Positions 23,275 to 33,250 of a stretch of 64,000 nt of DNA are shown here, piece after piece. Made by a program: the position numbers and the translations under genes. Position 1 is the first letter of the stretch. The number at the start of each line of letters is the position of its first letter. Source of the DNA: Symbiodinium natans (Eukaryota > Sar > Dinophyceae > Suessiales > Symbiodiniaceae); NCBI GenBank assembly GCA_905221605.1, contig CAJNDS010002700.1:226882-290881 (forward strand). The letters run 5' to 3'. Under the pieces are notes generated by a model. The model did no database searches. It saw only the letters and a program-made list of their open reading frames with translations, and was not told where the DNA came from.

Positions 23275-23515
23275 GGTTCATGGTCCTTCTTAACCAATTA
23301 TAGCTGCAACTACAACTGTACTTATAGGGTTTAGGGTTTAGGGTTTAGGGTTTAGGGTTTAGGGTTTAGGGTTTAGGGTTTAGGGTTTAGGGTTTAGGGT
23401 TTAGGGTTTAGGGTTTAGGGTTTATTATAACCATGTTAGGGCACTTAAGGGCCTTACAAGTGGGTTACAAGTACAGTTACAGTTGGTTTATAAGCACCAT
23501 GAACCTCTCCAAGTA
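23275..23515 (+). mobile_element. Palindromic introner-like element with a telomere core
   Basis: Starts GGAAGGTTCATGGT and ends ACCATGAACCTCTCC, an inverted repeat; the centre (23327-23427) is (TTTAGGG)n. The left end gives AAG|GTTCATGG (GT donor) and related right ends give CTCCAAG (AG acceptor), as expected of an intron-creating element. Function is inferred. Confidence 0.55.
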
Positions 23516-23554
23516 GGGTTTTGGGTCGAAAGCCCCCAAGCCCTGAGCGCTGGC

Positions 23555-23590
23555 CTTCTTGTGGCCGGCCTGCCAATCAGCACGCTGACA
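23555..23590 (-). CDS. MYND zinc-finger gene, exon 3 of the finger
   Basis: Encodes CQRADWQAGHKK after CCCCCAG, the very characteristic end of the MYND finger (CQ-x-ADW-x-x-HK). The frame stays open to about 23535 (ASAQGLGAFDP), so the 3' boundary is uncertain; a GC donor lies after HKK. Confidence 0.68.
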
Positions 23591-23932
23591 CTGGGGGCCT
23601 GGGCGGGAAGTAGGGTTTAGGGTTTAGGGTTTAGGGTTTAGTGTTTGGGGTTTGGGGTTTGGGGTTTGGGGTTTGGGGTTTGGGGTTTGGGGTTTGGGGT
23701 TTGGAGATTGGGGTTTGGGGCTTGAAGCTTGGGGCTTGGGGTTTGGGGATTGGGGTTTAGGGGCCTGGTGGGAAGGTTCCGGGGGTTGGGGACTCAGGCT
23801 GGTAAGGTTTAGGGGTTGAGGTTTAAGGACTAAGGTTTGGGGTTTAGGGTTTAGGGCTTAAAGCCTAAACCCTATACCCTACAGGGTTGAAAGGTTTAGG
23901 GTTAAAAGGGTTTCGGGCTTGGGGGGTTAAGC

Positions 23933-23980
23933 CTGGCGCTTGCTGCAAGAGCTTAGAGCCCACTTTCGGCCCAACACAAC
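23933..23980 (-). CDS. Probable exon near the MYND finger
   Basis: A 48-nt phase-0 segment (ATCTGCAG acceptor, GC donor) encoding VVLGRKWALSSCSKRQ. It lies between two MYND exons. Its SCSK could replace part of the finger by alternative splicing, but this is inference. Confidence 0.38.
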
Positions 23981-24146
23981 CTGCAGATACGGGTCCTGGG
24001 TTGGAGGGTGTAGGGATTTAGGGGCTTAGGGTTTAAGGCTTCATGGCTTTAGGGCTTAGGGTGTAGGGTGTAGGGTTTAGGGCTTAGGGTTTAGGGTTTA
24101 GGGCTTCGGGCTTAGGGTGTAGGGTTTAGCGTTTGGGGAGTTCGTG

Positions 24147-24295
24147 TCCCCGAGGTTGGTCCCAGCTTGCAGGTTGCCACAAGCACATGCGTCTTCGCCT
24201 GGGCAAAAGAGCACCCAAGGTTAAAGAGCCACGCCTCGCCAAGCTCGAAAAAAAATGATGTCCCCATGGTGAAAGGCGCGTGATCACAGCCCGGC
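24147..24295 (-). CDS. Coding exon, unknown protein
   Basis: About 50 codons open after AATCAAG: PGCDHAPFTMGTSFFFELG, then EAWLFNLGCSFAQAKTHVLV. Well-formed globular text. It lies between the MYND exons at 24634 and 23590 and may belong to another gene or be skipped. The 3' end is uncertain. Confidence 0.5.
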
Positions 24296-24633
24296 CTTGA
24301 TTTTCAAGCCGCCTTCGCCAGGGGCGTCTAGGCTTAGGCTTAAACGGCCTAGGGTTTAGGGTTGCGGGTTTAGGACTTAGGGATTGAGGTTTAAGGATTG
24401 AGGTCTGGGGTTTGGGTTCAGGGTTCAGGCGTGCCTTTAAGAAAACGTAAACTGGGCGCCCGTAAACCCTAATCCCAAAACCCATAAACCCCTAAACCCT
24501 GGTTAAACCCTAAATCCCTAAATCCCTAAATCCCTAAACCCTAACCCCTAAACCCCTAAACACCCTAAATCCCTAAGTCCCTAAGTCCCTAGAAGAAGCC
24601 CAAATCCTAAATCGCGGCTGCCCTACTGGGGGC

Positions 24634-24672
24634 GGAGCCGCAGTAGCGTGCAGACTTACACCGCGCGCAGAC
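24634..24672 (-). CDS. MYND zinc-finger gene, exon 2 of the finger
   Basis: Encodes VCARCKSARYCGS after a CTTGAG acceptor: C-x2-C-x4-Y-C, the centre of a MYND domain (C-x2-C...YC-x3-C). With a GC donor the next exon gives C-x2-C instead of the usual C-x3-C, so the true boundary may lie one codon further (24631). Confidence 0.62.
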
Positions 24673-25181
24673 CTCAAGGGGACTGCGGGAGGGACCCTTA
24701 GGGTTTAGGGTTTAGGGTGGCAAGGGTTTCGGGTTTAGGGTTCAGCGTTTAGGGTTTAGGGATACTGGAAGGTTCATGGGTGGTTGGAAGTAGGGTTGTA
24801 CGTTAGAAGTCAATAGAAGTAAGGTTATCGGTACCTTGACTAAGGTTGTATATAATATAGGGTACCTGACAACCCAAACCCTTTAGTGCAAGCCCTAAAC
24901 CCTATAAACAACCTGGCGGTTTAGTGCAGACACACTGAAGGGTGATCCGGCAAGCGGGATCAGGGTCCCTTCTAAATCAGAACAGACACAGCAGACCCTT
25001 GAGATGAGACGGCCACGTGATGGCTCGTTCTCGTCACGGCAAGCAATGAATATACCTAGATGCGCAGGGGTACAGCCAAACCACTAAACCCTAAATTGGC
25101 CCTAAAGCATAAACCCTAAACCCAACCCCTCTAACCGACAGGCTAAGTATACCGATCACCTGTCAAAGGCCGATGTTGACC

Positions 25182-25269
25182 AGGATACAGAATGCGTCCA
25201 CGGCAGAGCTTGAACCTTGAACTCATGGCATGCGAAACGGCCTTAGCCTCTTGCGCTTCTTGCGCTTCA
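25182..25269. repeat. Duplicate of the 3' end of the ankyrin gene
   Basis: About 85 bp repeat 25300-25380 (AGGATACAGAATGCGTCCAC, then GCATGCGAAACGGCC, then CTCTTGCGCTTCTTG) with small indels. It lies immediately downstream of the gene's stop, so the basic C-terminal coding segment was copied in tandem. Confidence 0.8.
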
Positions 25270-25270
25270 A

Positions 25271-26086
25271 CTAAATGTCACGGCCTTTCACCACGTGACA
25301 AGGATACAGAATGCGTCCACGGCAGAGCTTGAACTGCTTGCATGCGAAACGGCCTAACCTCTTGCGCTTCTTGCTCTTCAAAAGCCGCACAATCTTCGAC
25401 GTCGCCGGAAGTCCTGCGCTGGCAGTGAAACTCAACGCCCTACAAGTCTCCACCAATTGATTCCCACAGCCTTTCTGCATCAGCAAGCACGCCGCCTCCT
25501 CATGGCCATAATAGCACGCATGGCTGAGAGCCGTGCCGTAAGCGTCGGGGCCATCATCGTCATCGTCGGGGCCACCATAAACAACATGCATATCAGCACC
25601 GTGCTCCAGCAACCTTTGCATGATGTGGCTGTGATTGTTGCATGCAGCGCAAATGAGCGGAGTGGCACCGTCTGATGCTTTGACATTTGGGTCGGCACGA
25701 GCTTCCAGCAGCATCTCCAGACATGAAAGACGGCCCCAAGCGGCTGCCTCCACGAGTGGTAGCACTTCGTAGTCAGGGTCCTCAGCATTTGGGTCTTGAG
25801 GACGCTGCAAGACGTGCTCGAGGGCATCAAGGTCGCCTTGATAAACAGCCAAACAAATGCCAGCACGTGGTGGCATGAAATCAGCAAGGAGCAACTCCAC
25901 CTGAGTCACCTCCAGCTTGATGCCATCTGCCATCCTGCACCCATTGTGCAAAATGGATTGTTGGAACCGTGGAGGGGCTCCATAGCGTTTATGCAGAATC
26001 TGCTTCAGCGCCTTGACATCAGGCACCTCTTCCAGCGGCACCATCGCCAACTCTTCACCCGACAGGCTCCAGCACACACGCAGCAT
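25271..26086 (-). CDS. Ubiquitin-like/ankyrin repeat protein
   Basis: An intact 271-codon frame from the ATG at 26086 (an earlier in-frame ATG lies at 26164). Residues 1-70 form a ubiquitin-like fold (LRVCWSLSGEEL ... ADFMPP), followed by ankyrin repeats: DYEVLPLVEAAAWGRLSCLE, then ADPNVKASDGATPLICAACN, then a third with an acidic loop (GGPDDDDDGPDAYG). The C-terminus is basic. This head-plus-ankyrin design is common in symbiodiniacean genomes. Ankyrins bind proteins; the partner is unknown. It has no introns, unlike everything around it, and lies between two MYND exons, which suggests insertion of a processed copy. Its last 80 bp are duplicated just downstream. Confidence 0.85.
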   Translation of the reverse strand: MLRVCWSLSGEELAMVPLEEVPDVKALKQILHKRYGAPPRFQQSILHNGCRMADGIKLEVTQVELLLADFMPPRAGICLAVYQGDLDALEHVLQRPQDPNAEDPDYEVLPLVEAAAWGRLSCLEMLLEARADPNVKASDGATPLICAACNNHSHIMQRLLEHGADMHVVYGGPDDDDDGPDAYGTALSHACYYGHEEAACLLMQKGCGNQLVETCRALSFTASAGLPATSKIVRLLKSKKRKRLGRFACKQFKLCRGRILYPCHVVKGRDI

Positions 26087-26854
26087 GGCGCGGCACAACT
26101 TGAGGGGGGGCCTCTTAACATGAATCTTCGATGTTGTGTCCACCAAACGATGTCTGGAGTCCAACAGTCCTACACCTCAGAAGCCACATTGAAACGTCTG
26201 AAACGCCTGAAACGCCTGAAACGCGCAAACATCCAACACGTAGCATGGCATACTATGAAACACCGGTAGCATGAAAACAGCGGCAAAGCCACAAGCTCAC
26301 AACGCTAAACCCTAAACCCTGAAACCTAAACCCTAAACCCTAAACCCTACAAGTTCGTATACGTTCAGGGACAGCCCCCTTGGTCCCTCAAGCTTCCATG
26401 ACCCAATCCCTACAAAGCCTAACCCGCTAAACCCGAGAACGAATTCACTTAGTTCGGGAAAAAAACCCATAAAGTCTTCTCCTTGTGGTCTTTTTGTACG
26501 CTACTAGTATCTCTCTTTGAGAAGGATCTATTTGGGGGGGAAACTACCCACCTGAAATGGGCTCAGACTAGCACCCTGACTTCCGGGGCCCTACTCCAGG
26601 GTTGACGGTTTAAGGTGTCCCTTCCCTGCAAAGCCCGAAACTACCCATCAACCCTATACCCGAAACCCTGGAAACTACCCAAATCCCATGCCGAAAAACC
26701 CTGAGACCCCGAACCCCCCCAAACCTACCCAATTCCTATGCCCCTATTACCCTAACCACCAAAACCTCAAAGCCTCCAAAAAGCCCTAACCCTAAAACCT
26801 AACCCTAAACCCTAAATCCTAAACCCGAAACCCTAACCCTGAACCCTGAACCCT

Positions 26855-26950
26855 GAACCCTGAACCCTAAACCCTAAACCCTAAACCCTAAACCCTAAAC
26901 CCTAAACCCTAAACCCTAAACCCTAAACCCTAAACCCTAAACCCCAACCC
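26855..26950 (-). repeat. (CCCTAAA)n array
   Basis: Opposite orientation to most arrays; lies left of the MYND exon at 26975-27016. Confidence 0.95.
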
Positions 26951-26974
26951 TTTGCATGCCCCTGGGGTCGGTGC

Positions 26975-27016
26975 GGCTGGAGCGTCCTTGCGGCCGCAGT
27001 GTGCGCAGGGAGCCTC
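26975..27016 (-). CDS. MYND zinc-finger gene, exon 1 of the finger
   Basis: A 42-nt exon (CTGCGCAG acceptor, GC donor) encoding EAPCAHCGRKDAPA. C-x2-C-G is the first metal-binding pair of a MYND finger, a protein-interaction module. The other pairs follow on the same strand at 24634-24672 and 23555-23590. The intron would be 2.3 kb and holds an intact ankyrin gene. Another minus frame is also open here. Confidence 0.5.
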
Positions 27017-27599
27017 CTGCGCAGAGGATCTCACACGTTGAGCTGTAGGCGTTTCGGGTTTCAGGGTTGAGGGCTTAGGGGTTCGGGGTTTAAGAGTTTT
27101 AGGGTTTAGGGCTTTGGGGGTGTTTTGGGGTTCGGGGTTTAGGCTTTGGGTTTTAGGGTCTTGGGGTGCTAGCGTTTGGGTCTTAGGGTGCTAGGGAGAG
27201 GGGGGTTATACTACTTATACTACCCTGAGACCGTGAAAGGCGACCTACTCCAGTACTGCAGAAAGAAGCTAAGCACGCTCGTAAACTTTCACACCTCCAG
27301 GCAATGCTTTGGCTCTGAGCCACTCAGAGTCGAAACTTGTTTCTTCGACTTTTGTCGACGTGTCGCCCCTCAGCCGTGTCTGCCGTGTCTGCTCTCTCAC
27401 TTGTCAGGGAAAAGAGGGGTCTACGCCAGCTGGCCTTAACCTCTCTGCTTCCCTAGGTCCTAGGCAGACCCTGAACCCTAAACCCTGAACCCTAAACCCT
27501 AAACCCTAAAACCCCCAAACCCCAAACCCTAAGCCCTAAACCCTAAACCCTGCTTCCAAAAACTCTCCCTACCAGGTCACCCTCCCCTGGCGCACCTCT

Positions 27600-27925
27600 T
27601 GGGCTACCTAAAGGTTCATGGTACATGCTAACCAATGATAACTGTACTTATAACTGTCCTTATAGCCATATTAGGGCACTTAAGGGGGCTTCTAAGTGGG
27701 GTATTAGTACCCCTAAACCCTAAACCCTAAACCATGTTGCATATTAACCAACTAGAACTGTACTTATCACAGTACCTATACCCATGTTGGGGCACATAGG
27801 CGGCTTCTAAGTGGCTAAACCCTAAACCCCCCCTAAACCCTAAAACCTAAACCCTAAACCCTAAACCCTAAACCCTAAACCCTAAACCCCTGTTATAATT
27901 GGTTAATAAGGACCATGAACCTCCA
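27600..27925 (+). mobile_element. Palindromic introner-like element
   Basis: AAAGGTTCATGGTACATG ... GGTTAATAAGGACCATGAACCTCCAAG. It contains the internal copies CATGTTGCATATTAACCAACTAGAACTG and a CCCTAAA core. Same family as 23275-23515 and 9575-9685. Confidence 0.55.
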
Positions 27926-28275
27926 AGCTTGGCCTTCGTCGGGCTGAGGGTTTTGGGCCGCAGGCTTCTGGGGCTTAGGGTGGCGGGTTTAGGGTTTAGG
28001 GTTTAGCTAGGGTTTAGGGCTTAGGGCTTAGGGCTTAGGGCTTAGGGCTTAGGGCTTAGGGCTTAGGGCTTAGGGCTTAGGGATTAGGGTTGAGGGTTGA
28101 GGGTTGTGGTCTTAGGGTTTAGGGCTTTTGCTGAGGGAGGGATGGAGGAGCGTAGGGGTTTAGTAGTGCAGGGCTCTGGCTTTTCAGGACTTGAGGGCTC
28201 TAGTATGTAGACCTGCCCCCCCAAACCCTAAACCCTAAACCCTAAACCCCCCCCCCCAACAAAACAAAACAAGGC

Positions 28276-28314
28276 CCTGGCCGGCGCTGCGTCGATGGCC
28301 ATGGCCTCTGGGCC
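28276..28314 (-). CDS. Probable exon
   Basis: Thirteen codons, GPEAMAIDAAPAR, between GTCTGCAG and a GC donor, phase 0-0. + frames are open as well. Confidence 0.38.
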
Positions 28315-28344
28315 CTGCAGACCGCAGGGGTTGGGGTTTGGTTT

Positions 28345-28775
28345 AGGCTTTAGGGTTTAGGGTTTAGGGTTTAGGGTTTAGGGTTTAGGGTTTAGGGTTT
28401 AGGCTTTAGGCTTTAGGCTTTAGGCTTTAGGCTTTAGGGTTTAGGGTTTAGGGTTTAGGGTTTATAGGGTTTAGGGTTTAGGGTTTATAGGGTTTATAGG
28501 GTTTATAGGGTTTATAGGGTTTATAGGGTTTATAGGGTTTATAGGGTTTATAGGGTTTATAGGGTTTATAGGGTTTATAGGGTTTATAGGGTTTATAGGG
28601 TTTATAGGGTTTATAGGGTTTATAGGTTTTATAGGGTTTATAGGGTTTATAGGGTTTATAGGGTTTATAGGGTTTATAGGGTTTATAGGGTTTATAGGGT
28701 TTATAGGGTTTATAGGGTTTATAGGGTTTATAGGGTTTATAGGGTTTATAGGGTTTATAGGGTTTATAGGGTGTC
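28345..28775 (+). repeat. TTTAGGG array passing into (GGGTTTATA)n
   Basis: Heptamers to 28470, then about 32 units of the 9-mer GGGTTTATA, a TA-insertion variant that was amplified locally. Confidence 0.95.
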
Positions 28776-29077
28776 AGGGTGTCAGGGTGTCAGGGTTTGG
28801 GGGTTCAGCCCCCTTTGGAAGGGGCGTGCATCCCTAAACCCTACAACCCTAAACTAAACCCTAAACCCTAAATCCTAAACCCTAAACCTTCCCAGGGTTG
28901 AGGGTTCCGTGTTTTGGGGTTTAGGATGGAGAGGGAGATGCCCCCGAGGTGGATCCCTTGTCAACCCGAGGCCCTAAACGCTTTGTTGATACTAGGATTC
29001 AGGGTTCAGGGTTCAGGGTTTAGGGTTTAGGGTTGAGGGTTGAGGGTTGAGGGTTTAGGGTTGAGGGTTGAGGGTTT

Positions 29078-29175
29078 TGGGCTTGATGCCGTGAGACTCT
29101 GAGGTGCGGCCTTCAAGCTGTCCTTTCGTACGGCAGTCGCCTTCTAATGCCAAGCAGAGTCCGATATGACTCTTG
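29078..29175 (-). CDS. Possible exon
   Basis: Open minus frame with protein-like text (IGLCLALEGDCRTKGQLEG). Splice sites not resolved. Confidence 0.35.
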
Positions 29176-29354
29176 AAACAGGGTTTAGGGTTTAGGGTTT
29201 CCGGTTTAGGGTTTAGGGTTGAGGGTTTAGGGCTTAGGGCTTAGGGCTTAGGGCTTAGGGCTTAGGGCTTAGGGCTTAGGGCTTAGGGACCTCCAAGTCC
29301 GCAGGCCCGGCAAAGATCCCACAGCCAATGCCCTCAAGCTCGACCATGGATTTC

Positions 29355-29620
29355 GGGCCGGCTACCTGGTGCCTGCACATCAGCGTAGCCCATCCTCACA
29401 GGCTCAATGCAGCCTTCTAGCTTGGCCCAGAAGGCCACAACCCGCTGCATGGGATGTACTCAGCCCGGACGGTCTCTCCACTGGGGTAGACTAGGTTCTC
29501 TTCGTCGTCATAAACCCAAGACTTTGGACCGAGTAAGTCACTCCCATGAACACCCGAGTTGTCGCCGCTGCGACCGCGACCGATGTCACATTTTGAAGTC
29601 TCTGTGCATGGGCACACGGG
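29355..29620 (-). pseudogene. Coding exon with a one-base frameshift
   Basis: From about 29620 the minus frame reads LLGPKSWVYDDEENLVYPSG and then ETVRAEYIP. At about 29450 the open text shifts by one base and continues as MQRVVAFWAKLEGCIEPVRM, then GYADVQAP. One missing C in ATCCCATGCAG would explain it. The gene is either recently disabled or carries a sequencing error; an intron is unlikely because too few bases lie between the frames. No family. Confidence 0.55.
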
Positions 29621-29894
29621 GATAATATTTACGGAGACTGTTTCGTCACATCCCCTCAAAGAAAAAACGATCAAAGTAATAGCACATGAACAACTAGACA
29701 TATACATATTGCACACACGCGGAGATATGTATGGACCCTATGACTGTGATATCAGCTTTTTGCCAAATGGTAGCTGCCATTTCTGTGTCAACAAGAGCTC
29801 GAGCCCCCTGCCAAACATCTTCTCAAGCTAAAACGAATCTGAACTGTCATAGCCCTGACAGAAGAATTGAAAGCCTTGTTGGTCGTACCCTGAA

Positions 29895-30092
29895 GCCTAC
29901 ACCCTAAACCCTAAACCCTAAACCCTAAACCCTAAACCCTAAACCCTAAACCCTAAACCCTAAACCCTAAACCCTAAACCCTAAACCCTAAACCCTAAAA
30001 AACCCGAACCCTAAACCCTAAACCCTAAACCCTAAACCCTAAACCCTAAACCCTAAACCCTCACCCTAAACCCTAACTCTTAAACCCTAAAC
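29895..30092 (-). repeat. (CCCTAAA)n array
   Basis: About 25 heptamers. Its right end forms the GT donor of the minus-strand exon at 30093-30152. Confidence 0.95.
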
Positions 30093-30152
30093 CTTGATTT
30101 TCGACGGCCTGGCAAGCGCCGCCGGCGCCCGGCCGGGCTTCGTGGCAGATTG
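30093..30152 (-). CDS. Probable exon whose donor is a telomere unit
   Basis: Twenty codons (SATKPGRAPAALARPSKIK) end exactly at AAG|GTTTAGGG, so the first telomere-like heptamer supplies the GT donor. Acceptor CCAGAG. A + reading is interrupted. Basic, Ala/Pro-rich. Confidence 0.5.
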
Positions 30153-30571
30153 CTCTGGGGTTTAGTGTTGAAGGTAGAGGGTTTAAGATTCCTAAACCCC
30201 AAACCCCCAACCCTACACCCTAAACCCTAAACCCTAAAGCCCAAACCCTAAACCCTAAACGGCCATCTTTGCGGGGGGCTTGCTTAGGGCTTCGGGGCTA
30301 AGGGCTGATGGGGCTGAGGGGCTTAGGGGCTTGATCGGCTTGAGGGGATGGAGGGTTTTTCGGGCTTTGCGGTCTAAACGGTGCCAGCTGGGTTTAGGGT
30401 TTAGGGTTTAGGGGTTTAGGGTTTAGGGTTCAGGGTTTAGGGTTTAGGGTTTTGGGCTGGAAGTCCAGGCATATGGTGGTCTGTTAGGGCTTGGGGCCGA
30501 GGAGGATGCAGGAAATCTGCCTGTTAGGGCTTCGAGGGTTTAGGGTTTAGGGTTTACGGTTTAGGGCTTCC

Positions 30572-30690
30572 AGGGTTCGGGGCCAAGGCTTGGAAGGCTC
30601 TTGTAGTCGTATTGCGCAGCTGTGACACTTCTAACAAATCACAGAACTGAGCCGTTGTCGTCAGAGGAAAGCCAATGCTGCCGACACCCC
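30572..30690 (-). CDS. Possible exon
   Basis: Open minus frame: GSIGFPLTTTAQFCDLLEVS, then QLRNTTTRAFQAL. Boundaries not resolved. Confidence 0.38.
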
Positions 30691-31345
30691 AAAAAAACAC
30701 ACCCTAAACCCCAAACCCTGAACCCGCATAACCCACATAACCCTAAACCCCAAACCTGCCAGAACCTGCTGCCTCCTAACACCCCTAAGCCATAACGTTT
30801 AAAACAAGTCACCCTAAAGCTTGGACTCCCAAATCCCGGTAACCTTCCAAGAGGGTTCAGGGTTTAAGTTTTCGGGTTTAGGGTCCCTAAACCCTAAACC
30901 CTAAACCCTAAACCCTAAACCCTAAACCCTAAACCCTAAGGGTCTAGGGTTTAGGCTGTAGACCTTAATCAACCCTCAGCTGAAGAAAACCACAAAAACA
31001 GCTAAACCCTGAGCCTTCAACACCAATCCCTGAACCCCTCGGTCAAGGCATGCAAACTCGTATCCCTGCGTATGTTTGTTGGCCCTTAATCTGCACTCAA
31101 CCCTAAAGCCATAAACTCACAAAACCCCACTAAGCCCTGAACCCTTAAACCACGAGCCCTAAACGCCCAAACCCTAATTCTGCATTGGGCCGCTGAACCC
31201 ATAGCCTTATAAAGTCTACAAGCCCTGCGAACTAATAGCCCTATAAACCCTACGAAACCTAAACGCATCATATAGACAAACCCCTGAACACTCTAGCTGA
31301 TAGCCCTTAACCTAACACCCTAAACCCAAGCCCTAAACCCTGAAC

Positions 31346-31417
31346 CTGGCCAGGTGCGGCGGGGGGCTTGGCCTTTCTAGAGTCGCCGAGCATGACCGGC
31401 TCGAGCCGGCTCATGAC
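31346..31417 (-). CDS. Probable exon
   Basis: Twenty-four codons, phase 0-0, from GGAG to CAG|GTTCAGG. Encodes VMSRLEPVMLGDSRKAKPPA. The donor lies at the junction with a telomere-like block. Confidence 0.5.
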
Positions 31418-31793
31418 CTCCGCCCCCCCCCGCCCCCCCTCCAGTTTGAAGGTTTTGAAGGTTAGGGGTTTAGGGATGCAGGGTTTCGGGTTTGCGGGTT
31501 CAGGATTTAGGGGTGAAAGAGTCCGCCGGGGGGGGGCGGAGGGGGTGTACTCTTCTACGCACATCATCCTAAACCTTGAGCCCTACAAACCCCAAACCCT
31601 AATCAAACAGGGCTTCTGCTGGATTTTGGAACCTCGGGCCACCAAGACGGGACAAGGGGCCCGTAAACCCCCTAAAACCCCTAACCCCGAAACCCCTAAA
31701 CCCTACACCACTAAACCCTGAACCCCTACACCCTAAACCTTAAACCCCAAGCCCCTAAACCTTAAACCCAAAACCCCAAACCCTAAACCACAC

Positions 31794-31838
31794 GGGCGGC
31801 ACGGCCTCGCCAAAGGCTTTGCCACCTGTGTAGATGAC
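31794..31838 (-). CDS. Probable exon
   Basis: Fifteen codons, phase 0-0, VIYTGGKAFGEAVPP, between CACGCCAG and CCC|GTGTGG. Good sites on both sides; telomere-like motif follows the donor at once. Confidence 0.5.
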
Positions 31839-32693
31839 CTGGCGTGAGGTTTAGGGTTAAGGGTTAAGGGTTTAGGGTTTGGGTTTAGGGAGGGTTCAGG
31901 GTTTAGGGTGGAATTAGGGTTTACGGTTTAGGGTACTTCTAGAGTGGCGTTGCTAAACAGGCTAACCCCACTTCGGGTCTCTTTCAGGGCACTTCTAACT
32001 CAGCAAGTCAGTCATCTGCTGTTTGTGCTGGCTACTCGTCGTCTTGTGGGGGGAGGGGAGGGAATTTTGCTAGGGCTTAGGGCCTAGGAACTGAAAATAA
32101 ATAATCATTACATGGATCTGAAAAATCAAAAATGGCTTACATGCGATGGTAAAATGTGTTTAATTAAGCTCCTTGACCCAGTGTATCCTGCCCCACATGT
32201 TAAAACTTGCCTCTACCGCGGGAAAGGCCAACAGTGCTGCCTGATTAAGGGTTTTCTGGGCCTTGTCCAAGGGGACTATTATTCATAGGAACCCATGGCT
32301 TCAGAACCCCTCACATCCAAAAGCTCTGAACCTTCAATCCTAGTGGTTAAGGAGGAACCCTAAACCCTAGACCCTACACCGTAAACCCTAAAACATAAAC
32401 CATCAACCCTCCTAACCCCTAACCCCTAAACCCTAAACCCTAAACCCTGAACCCTAAACCCTAAACCCTAAATAAGCAGTATAGGACTGAAGGAGGCCCA
32501 AACCCCAAAAGACCCTGCCAACGGAGGCCTCATAGTTTTGGGGATTTCGGACCGGGACCTTGGGGTGGTCGGGAGAGTGGCGTGTTCATATTCGGGGTTT
32601 AGGGTTTAGGGTGTGGGGTTTGGGGTTAGGGTTTAGAGTTTAGGGCTTAGGGGCCTAGAGTTTGCAAGGGTCAAGGGGTGGGGTTTGATTCCG

Positions 32694-32746
32694 GAGTTCA
32701 AAGCATGGCGGCAGGGCGTGTGCCAGGTCCTCCGTGCAAATGACAC
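32694..32746 (-). CDS. Probable exon
   Basis: After GTCGGCTCAG, encodes VICTEDLAHALPPCFEL with G/C-rich third positions. 3' boundary uncertain. Confidence 0.42.
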
Positions 32747-32999
32747 CTGAGCCGACTTGCCCCAACTAAAGCATAGGATCCCGCCTTAAGGCAAATTCGC
32801 GTTTAGGGTTTCGGGTTTGGTCCTGGAAATCTGAAACCCTAAACCCTAAACCCTAAACCCTAAACCCTAAACCCTAAACCCTAAACCCTAAAAACCCTAA
32901 ACCCTAAACCTAACCCTTCAAAGTCTGAGAGTTTACGGGCGACGCTGAGAGCTTCGGCCCTAGAACCCGAAAACCCGAAGGCCGAGTACCATGAGCTTG

Positions 33000-33110
33000 G
33001 GGTTTAGGGTTTAGGGTTTAGGGTTTAGGGTTTAGGGTTTAGGGTTTAGGGTTTAGGGTTTAGGGTTTAGGGTTTAGGGTTTAGGGTTTAGGATGTAGGG
33101 TTCAGGGTTT
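33000..33110 (+). repeat. (TTTAGGG)n array
   Basis: About 14 heptamers; a (CCCTAAA)n block at 32838-32912 lies 90 bp to its left. Confidence 0.95.
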
Positions 33111-33179
33111 AGGGTCTAGGGCTTAGGGGTTTGGGATTCTGTTTCAGGGTTTTGCCCCAGCATTCCCACAAGAAGGCCC

Positions 33180-33250
33180 CCAGCCCAGGTCTCCGAGGTG
33201 TTTCTCGATGAGGTTGTTGTCTGTGAGCACCTTGCTTCGCAGTGAGTCAT
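33180..33250 (-). CDS. Probable exon
   Basis: Encodes DSLRSKVLTDNNLIEKHLGD, then LGW. Helical text; the frame stays open to a stop about 35 bp further. Flanking splice sites not certain. Confidence 0.45.

Noticed and set aside
26300-26345. Spliced-leader relic upstream of the ankyrin gene
   Set aside because: No CCATTTTGGCTCAAG-like sequence is present there.
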